NCBI GenBank assembly: GCA_023634235.1 | Contig: JAMKCF010000007.1 | Span: 21,210,592 to 21,274,591, forward strand | Direction of reading: 5' to 3' | Length of the DNA stretch: 64,000 nucleotides | Source of the DNA: Pisaster brevispinus | Lineage: Eukaryota > Echinodermata > Asteroidea > Forcipulatida > Asteriidae | Part shown: one piece after another, positions 56,769-64,000 of the stretch | How positions within the stretch are numbered: the stretch's first letter is position 1 | Layout of the letters: each line of letters starts with the position of its first letter | Program-made: the position numbers and the translations under genes | The notes under the pieces: model-generated | What the model was told of the DNA's origin: nothing | Databases searched by the model: none | What the model saw: only the letters and a program-made list of their open reading frames with translations

Positions 56769-59700
56769 CTGGATGATAGGCAAGGGATACAAAGAGGAAG
56801 ACACAAGTCAAGCAAGATAAGAAAACATAGAAAAGACAGATTGAGTGGAAGTATGGAGTGGAGGGTGGAGGGGTATAGGGGTGAACACGAATGTACGGTG
56901 CAGATAGAGTGATTAAAAGTGGATATTGAGAAAAATGGAGAGGAGGAAGGTGAGATGGCAAGGATGGGGAAATACGGATTAAGAGTGAGACGGATTGAAA
57001 AATTTTAAGACGAAGAGTGACATATTGAACAGGTTGAAAATCACCCCAAAAAGTATGAAGAAGTAGTGAATGAAAAATAGATGAATGGAAGATGGAAGGT
57101 GAGTTGGAGAGATGGAGAGGAAGAGGAAATGAGAGTTAGGAAAGAATGAGACCGAACGGTTCCAAGAACAAAAGTGACGAATGGAGCAGATTGAAAATGA
57201 CAACAAATAAGGAGTGGGAGAAATGCGGAGAGAGAAAAGGAAACACTGTTACAATGAATTCGGGTGAAACTTAACCTAATGACAGAACTAACCCTTAATT
57301 GGATGAGGCAAGAGCTTTTCCAGAACTTCTTTCGATTGCGTAAGCAACACATAAATGAGATCTAAAGATATAAGAGTTGCACCTAATCTGGCAACTTCAA
57401 TTAGAGATTTCTGGCAATGAATCCCTCCAAACAGGAAGGGATCAGGAAAGGAAATGCCACTTAATTCCAAAGTTTCGACCACACAAGGAGTCTCCACCAA
57501 AAACTTGTCACCTGCATTTGTTGGATCCATCTGAAGAAAACTGTCAGATGGATAGATACAAACAGAACACAAAGTACACAGGACCTAAGAGTGGAGTTCA
57601 CTTGAATGTTGGGGGGGGGGGTAGGTTATCAATGATGTTCAATGCTACACTTGGGATATTTTACTCACCTAAATTGAGAGGAAATTTCAAAACATTTTAT
57701 TCAGATCTATGTGCTAGCTGGTACAAAATTTATATTTTGTTAATATAACATTGAATATTTATTTCCAAGTGGCAAAAGGACACAGGCAAATAAAAATTGA
57801 TTAATTTTCATTATTTTAGGAAGCTATGGGATTAATGCCTATAATGCTATGAGGAACTGTGGTGTAACCATTCATCTAAGGGTTTAATGTGCTCAACATT
57901 ACAGCAGCAAAGAAATCTTTGGAATGGATCCATCAACTTCTGGATAAGCTCAGTGCTAGTGAATATAATTTAGTTACTTTAACCACTTAGTAGATTACAT
58001 GAGGTTTTTCACTGGGTATTGCTCCATGTGTCTCATCCAATTTGTCAATCCCTGATTAATAACGTTTGTCAAATGTAAGATTCGCCTTCAGTTAATCTAT
58101 CATTTTTTACTGTGTAAAATTTACTGTGTAAAACTGTTTTATCTTTGTAAACTTGACTTGTTTAGTCCAGTTGAAAAATAAACCAAGTTGAATTGAATAA
58201 AGTTTAAGTTGTTAGTCCAAAGCATTTTCTTTGAGAAGCTTGTTGTGGAGGTTGATGCGATTGGGGGATGGGAAAATTGTTTGAATTCAGTGCAAACTTT
58301 CTAATACCGATCTAAGTACCACCAGCCAAATCATCCTTTTATAAGTTGTCCCCAGTCAGTTTTTGTCCGTCCACACCATACTTCTTCTTTGTAATACTCC
58401 GCCCACATGATAATTCTTATCACAACTTCAACAGGTCTTACATTATAAGTATTGTCTCATGCAATTTAAACACTGCCCTCTGTTGACAATATCTGATTGT
58501 CATTTTCAAAAAATTAATGCAAAGAGCAAGAAAGTTTATGCTAAACCTTAAATGATACATGATTGGTAATAGTTGGGGGGGGGGATCAGACTTGCCTCCA
58601 CAGCAACATACATGACTTTATATTGTAAGAAAGGAGAGTGTTCATAGCTATGAACAATTAGTGAAAGCAGATTTAAGATGGTTTAAAAATCTATTTGTTC
58701 ATGTTTGTTTAGACTATAGCAAAGCTTACTTCAGCTATTTCAATTACTAAAATGGTGAAAAAAGAAGAACAAATGAGATATTTTTGATAAAAACAGAGTT
58801 TACTACTGATCCAAGTCTGTTTTGTCCGCCAATTTTGGCATAAAAATGAGACAGAAGGTTCAGATTGAAAAAAAAAAATCCTTTAAGAACATGTAGAGAA
58901 GGCAACACGGGAAGTGAGAGTAATGTGGTAAGTGCTTTGGACAGTAATTTTAAAACTATGTCAGAAAATGAAGCTTTTCAGTCAGACCTATGAATATACT
59001 TCCTCCATGGTGGGTTGGAGTTGGCAAACAGAAACATTAATAATGTGAGATATGAAAGCTGGAAAGGCTGTAACCTGCAGCAACCTGCACTGACCAACAT
59101 TGTTGGGATGGTAAATGTAAAACAGTGTAAGTTCTTAGATTTATTTCAACTTTCTCTTTGCAGTTTCAAAGATGTTAACAGGTGACCACTTTTTATTTTA
59201 AGGGGAAGAAACCCACAATAGTAAAGGCATAAGTTGTAATAGACCTTGGCAGGTGAAACTTTTTTCAATTTGACAAGTGTTTTATTTTTCAATTTATTGA
59301 TCGAAATATTGATTGAGTGATGTGTTTATTTATTTATTTTTATTGCTGAAAACAATACCTTACCTTTAACTTTTAAAAAACTGTCACGTTCAAAAAAGAC
59401 GTGGGTGTTTATGAGGAACTAGGGTTGTAACCTCTGAATAAAACCTTGCAACAATGAAACCTATCCCTCACCCTGTATGAGTTTAATGCACTTTATTGGC
59501 ATGGATGTTATTAAAGCTCTCTGGGAATCACATTATCAACTGGCTTCACCTGTACATTTCCCCGAATATGGCCCTGATCTTTGCAATTTATGAATGAGAT
59601 AGGTTTACTTTTTTCTATTATTTATCCAAGGCCTTCATGCTCGTGTAACCTTTATAACATCCACTGATTGGGGTACCGGACTGGATATCAATAAAAGAAT

Positions 59701-60719
59701 CTACCTCTTCCAAATAGGTTTTATCAAAAACTGACCATGGAATTAAAATGGTATACACCTCCTGTACATGTACATGTAGATGACTCAAATCTGGTGAGAA
59801 TCCAGATTATTAAACAGAGGCTGAAACAAACCTTACACTCGGAGCTGAAAACTACACAAGTTATTTGCCAATTTCATCTTAGAGGAGTGAACACAATCAT
59901 AAAAAGGTTTTACAATAATTGTTATCAATCTCATTCCTTCTATTATGGGGCCCTTGCTTTACTTATCTTTTAACTAAGCACTGTACTTAATGACCTTTTA
60001 GTTTTACCAAAAGGCGTTACCAACAGGGTTTTGAAGCCAAATAGAACAGCTCCCCATGTTACCCACAAAAGATAACAGTAACCAGCTGTCAGCCAAGCCC
60101 CAATGCTCAACTTTAACCACCTGCAGTACAATTATTTATCTCCACAAAGGAAAAGACAATTAAAAAACAAACTTGTAAAAAGGGAAATTCATTTGGAACG
60201 TTTAATTGATTTGGTGTACAAATCAACATTACAAGGAGCCACCATAGCAATCAATCATTTTCTTCCCAGTGTGGCTTTTTAAACTCTCGCCCAAGATAGA
60301 TAACTTCAGTGGTTAGCTTGACAGTTGTTTGACTTCAGAAAAGGACAAAAATCACTCCACCTTCAAGTTAAATTGATCTTTTTCAGTGTTAAAGGGAAGC
60401 TACAACAACCAACAATTTCTGGTGTTTTTAACAGGAATATTTGTAAATATTGAATGCACATTAATATTTTCCTTGTAGTTTAATTAATTATCGAACAGAT
60501 AACTTGAAGGGAAACTTGTTTGGGGTTGAGTATATATAAATGGTAAACAAACCACACTTTAAAAAATGTAACTTTTTAAAAAAAGCTTTTCGTTTCCTTT
60601 ACTTTAAAGCAATATTTAACACTTTTCCGAGGCAAGTCGGGGTAAAAAGTGTGTGGGTATTAATTTTGAGTTGTTAGGAAATATATCGATTCACAGTTCC
60701 GCTCTCATCAATCTTAGTT

Positions 60720-61070
60720 TGCATCTAAGTTGTGGCAAGCTACACACACAGCCACCTTGGTCAGGGCGGTACACATTATCACGCACACGGCCAATCCAAT
60801 TACCCCAAACAATTAGTTAGATCTTGGCAAAGTGCAAAGTCTCTGCTCATGCAAAGGGGAAGGAAGTCTGACTGGATTGGGGCCAACCTTGAAGGGTGGG
60901 AGGCCCCCCAAAACATCCTGTGGGGGAACAATCGTCCCTAGGACTTCCTCTTGATGGAGAGTCGCCTTAGTAATCAGCGGTAAAACCCCTTCCACAATGA
61001 GCCGACGGGGAAGGAATTAGGAGAGAATGGGACTCTGTGCTTAATGTTTAATGGCTAATTTCCCTCTTTA
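60720..61070. promoter_or_regulatory. Candidate conserved non-coding island 1
   Basis: GC-richer than its flanks, with stop codons in all frames over most of its length, and containing CCAAT, TAAT-type and CCTTTAAAG-like motifs. Possible enhancer in the SUPT3H intron; inference from composition only. Confidence 0.25.
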
Positions 61071-61979
61071 AAGGGATGAAACTACATGTTGTTGGGCATC
61101 AGGGTGCTGAATATTGTCAAGTATGAATGATGTAGTGTAATACTTAGAGGGACACACTGGAAATCGCACTGGATTTCCTCACTTTTTATTTCATCAATTT
61201 TATAGAGTCATTCGTCAATTGCTTGTTGATGGTGTTTAATGTCAACTAAAGACCTTAATGTGTTTTATTAAAGATAAAATACAGGTTACAAGTAGTGCCT
61301 GTGTAAACAAATTTCTTACAGAAGACCTTTTTGATAAGTAACATTATAATCCCTGTGAAATCAAAATAAGCCACATGATTAAAAACAATTGCATTGTTTG
61401 TCAAAACAGGAAATGTATGAGACAAATGTTACAATTAAAATTTACACTAATTTCTAAATTATAAAAGACTTATCATGCTACTTTTCTTTTTAACAAACAA
61501 TATATATTTTTACGGTTGTTTTGGGGGTGTTTTGAGACTTCAGTGAATGCCTCTTGTTTTCCGGCTTCGAGCACCTCTTGTTATATATATTTTTTTTCCA
61601 ATTAACTAGAGGGACACACTGGAAACCAGACTGAAATCAGTGTATTTGGTGACACTGAGTTCACACACAATAAAATGTAGAAGTCAGTAAATATGCAGGT
61701 AGACAAAAATTTCATTGAATCCTTATCTTGCTGGTTTTCTGACAATCAATGAGAATTTACTTCAATGTGTGACAACCAAAAGACTATAAGGAATGCACAA
61801 GGCAAATTTTTATGAGAGGATCACTTTAATTCTAGCAGATGTGTATCAGACACTAACTTTGGCAGGTTTTTATGCCCATATTTCCTTCTTTTTTTATGAA
61901 CCCAAGTTAAGTAAATTGTCTTTCTTAAATGTGTTTTGTTCTTTTAGCCAGGGTAATTGGCATGACAAGAAGAGGAAAT

Positions 61980-62200
61980 AGTTTATTTGGACCCAATGCC
62001 TGCAAAAGGAGGCGCAGGGGAGGGTGGTAGTGCACACCCTATGTTTGTCTCGCCCAGGTCCTGGCATGCAATAAGTTAATGAGGATGAACTTGTAAATGG
62101 AACCGGGGAAAGTGCATGGAGGCCCTGATATGAACTCGTCTTGATAATTGGGTTATAAAAGGGGGATCAAGTGCCTAGGACACCTGCCGAGCTAATGCAA
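61980..62200. promoter_or_regulatory. Candidate conserved non-coding island 2
   Basis: GC-richer stretch with an E-box (CACCTG), AATTA/TAATGA homeodomain-type cores and a TTATAAAAGGGG TATA-like string. No coding potential. Function is inference. Confidence 0.25.
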
Positions 62201-63589
62201 TTGTTTTCATTTTGACATTGAGACAACATAATGTTCAACATAACATTTCATGAAAATCATAGAACAGTTTTGACATTCTTCTTTAAGATCAGTTAATGCA
62301 AAGTTTGTCAGACTGCCCCCCAGTGAAAAAAAAACTGTTATGAAGATTGACTAATCCTCTTATGGCTGCAAACCACATTTTATACTCCCAACAAATTTAA
62401 ACAAACATGTCTATAAATGCTACATCTACATATTAAAACTATGACCATAATAAGCATGCACAGTTCATTTCTTCTTTTGCCTGTTGTGCAAAACTTGAGG
62501 AAGTTTCAATGCGCTACGGTTTCAATTCAATCTTCCCTAATAAAGTTATACCTTTCGAAGTGTCATCATATTAATTAACAAAAGGTATAATAATGATTTC
62601 CGAGCGTCATTACCAACCTTTAACTACTCTGAACTAATAAGGAGTCTGTGGTTTATAAATCAAGAGCAGCTCCCTCACCTGACATCCAGTCAGGCAATTC
62701 TTTCTTCTTGAGGAGTGTGCATGTGTATGAGGGGGAGAGGTTGGCAAGGTCAGCCTGGGAAATTACTGGTTATTTTCTAAAAAAGCAGGTCCTTAGAGTA
62801 ATGACTGAAATTATGAACTTGAACCTGACTGATAAAATCAACAGAATTAAACCTAGGCTGTGCAGTGTCTGTTTAACGAGGGATAGTCCCTTGCCTAATA
62901 CACTGTTATTAGCCAATTTCTTGTCAATCAGACAACTTCCACACCACCTAATTACATTGATTAATACAGCGCTCCAATTGTCTCTTACTGGACAAAATAT
63001 TTTCGGCAACTTTTTTCCCTTTAGAGCTGAGAAGTGAAGCTGTCCAGATTTGGTTAGCTTAGAAAGTATGGAAGATTGAGTTCTGAACAAGCTTGAATAA
63101 TTGGTCAAAATTGATTGGTGATTGATAGAAAAAACACTGCTTAAATAAATGTATGAGTCAATGACCTTCATACAGAGCATGGTACAGTTGATAGCGGCAA
63201 CACTTTTCAAAATAAGGTTGAGTAAGTCACAAAACGTCCTAAGTACAGTAATGGTAGACAAAAAAAGTGACCTACACATTCATGTGGCAGAAATGTTGAG
63301 CAGATGTAACCATTACTGATAAACTGAAATGCAATGAAAGCAGTGGTAAGTCCTTTTCCCTTGTCTCTCCCCACTTTCCTTCCTACATCTTATTTTTGCT
63401 TCTGCTGAAACATAATTGTTTGCTTGTTCGAGTTTTTACACAAAACAAGAGTGTCACTGTCAGTGCATTCTATGGTCAGTGCTTCAACCATGCTTCAACA
63501 GACCCTACATGGAGAGCAACAATCACCCCTTCAATTAAGCCATGGAGGATTAAACTATTTACATAAGCTACCCTTGCAATAAAAATCCA

Positions 63590-63780
63590 GCCCTGAACTT
63601 GTCTAACTTACTCCTCCCAGCTGGTAACACTACTCAAGGGGCTGTCAGCCAATTGACCATGTATTGACAGACAAGGCATTAGTCTGCACACCTTACACCA
63701 TTTCCCCCAATGCCCTGTCAATCATTTCTCACAATTTCAAAACTGTTACCCCCCTCCTAAATAATCACTTTTATAGCTCA
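63590..63780. promoter_or_regulatory. Candidate enhancer with TGACAG cluster and a PBX-MEIS composite site
   Basis: CTGTCA at 63642-63647, TGACAG at 63665-63670 and CTGTCAATCA at 63715-63724, whose complement TGATTGACAG is the classic PBX-MEIS/PREP composite site (known). Three MEIS-type cores lie within 80 bp. Confidence 0.35.
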
Positions 63781-64000
63781 AGGCTCATCTTGTTTATTTA
63801 AAATAAGATTAAAAGCCAGACCAGCCACACTCACAAAAACTTTCAGCATCTGAATAGCTTTTCAAAGAAACACACAATTTGACACTGTTAAATATGGTTT
63901 ACAATCAGGTATTCTGTCAAAAAAGTCATTGTCTCACTCAGCACAATAGCAACCGTGCAGATCTTTAAGAAAGTCGGTAATGAAATTCCTCCATTTTTGA

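Larger units (their letters stand above)
56769..64000. other. Start of a long SUPT3H 5' intron (or upstream region)
   Basis: At least 7.2 kb with no recognised exon, RNA gene or transposon. Short frames lack family features. Purine-rich sequence at about 56780-57240 (GGA/GAGA-type) and several GC-richer islands (about 60720-61070, 61980-62200, 63590-63780) stand out from the AT-rich background. Confidence 0.6.

Noticed and set aside
57288..57572. Minus-strand 94-aa frame beginning MDPTNAG, possibly the SUPT3H 5' exon
   Set aside because: No similarity to the SPT3 N-terminus, and no donor phase that joins to the exon at 56768.
62648..63279. Overlapping 129-aa (+) and 169-aa (-) frames
   Set aside because: Biased, low-information composition, no family motifs and no splice context; chance frames in AT-rich intron sequence.

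Overview
This is eukaryotic genomic DNA with spliced genes, GT-AG introns, tRNA-derived SINEs, small foldback transposons and satellite arrays. The deuterostome-like gene content and SINE style suggest a marine invertebrate, most likely an echinoderm (perhaps a sea star). That taxonomic call is an inference of moderate to low confidence.

Positions 1-43563, plus strand: almost all of one gene, an orthologue of CFAP47, a giant ciliary/flagellar protein built of ASH/Hydin-like beta-sandwich repeats with a calponin-homology (CH) region in the middle. I placed 41 coding exons (543 to 43563). Every junction is GT-AG and in frame. They total 9033 nt, or 3010 residues plus a stop; the 5' exon(s) lie before the window. 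Introns carry a SINE (about 90-345), a foldback MITE (2257-2387), a hAT-like element with an 8-bp target duplication (2639-3400), a 1.4-kb element with short inverted ends (6912-8338), a second SINE family (three copies), an 85-bp tandem repeat and another foldback element.

The last two CFAP47 introns are expanded by tandem repeats. Intron 30941-36240 holds two adjacent arrays of tRNA-like units: a plus-strand 140-bp array (about 32540-34135) and a minus-strand 141-bp array (about 34380-35440), with a third kind of tRNA-like unit between them. Intron 36410-43356 is nearly filled by a 105-bp satellite of about 65 copies with higher-order structure. A second array of the same satellite (about 45035-47995, roughly 28 copies) lies beyond the 3' end of the gene.

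Positions 49109-64000, minus strand: the 3' part of SUPT3H (SPT3 homologue, a SAGA-complex histone-fold subunit), six coding exons ending at 49109, tail-to-tail with CFAP47. The 5' exon(s) lie beyond the window. Its introns hold an inverted copy of the 1.4-kb element family and several GC-richer, motif-dense stretches that could be regulatory. The two genes have no evident functional link: one is an axonemal protein, the other a transcription coactivator. No bacterial-type operon, CRISPR array or intact autonomous transposon was seen.
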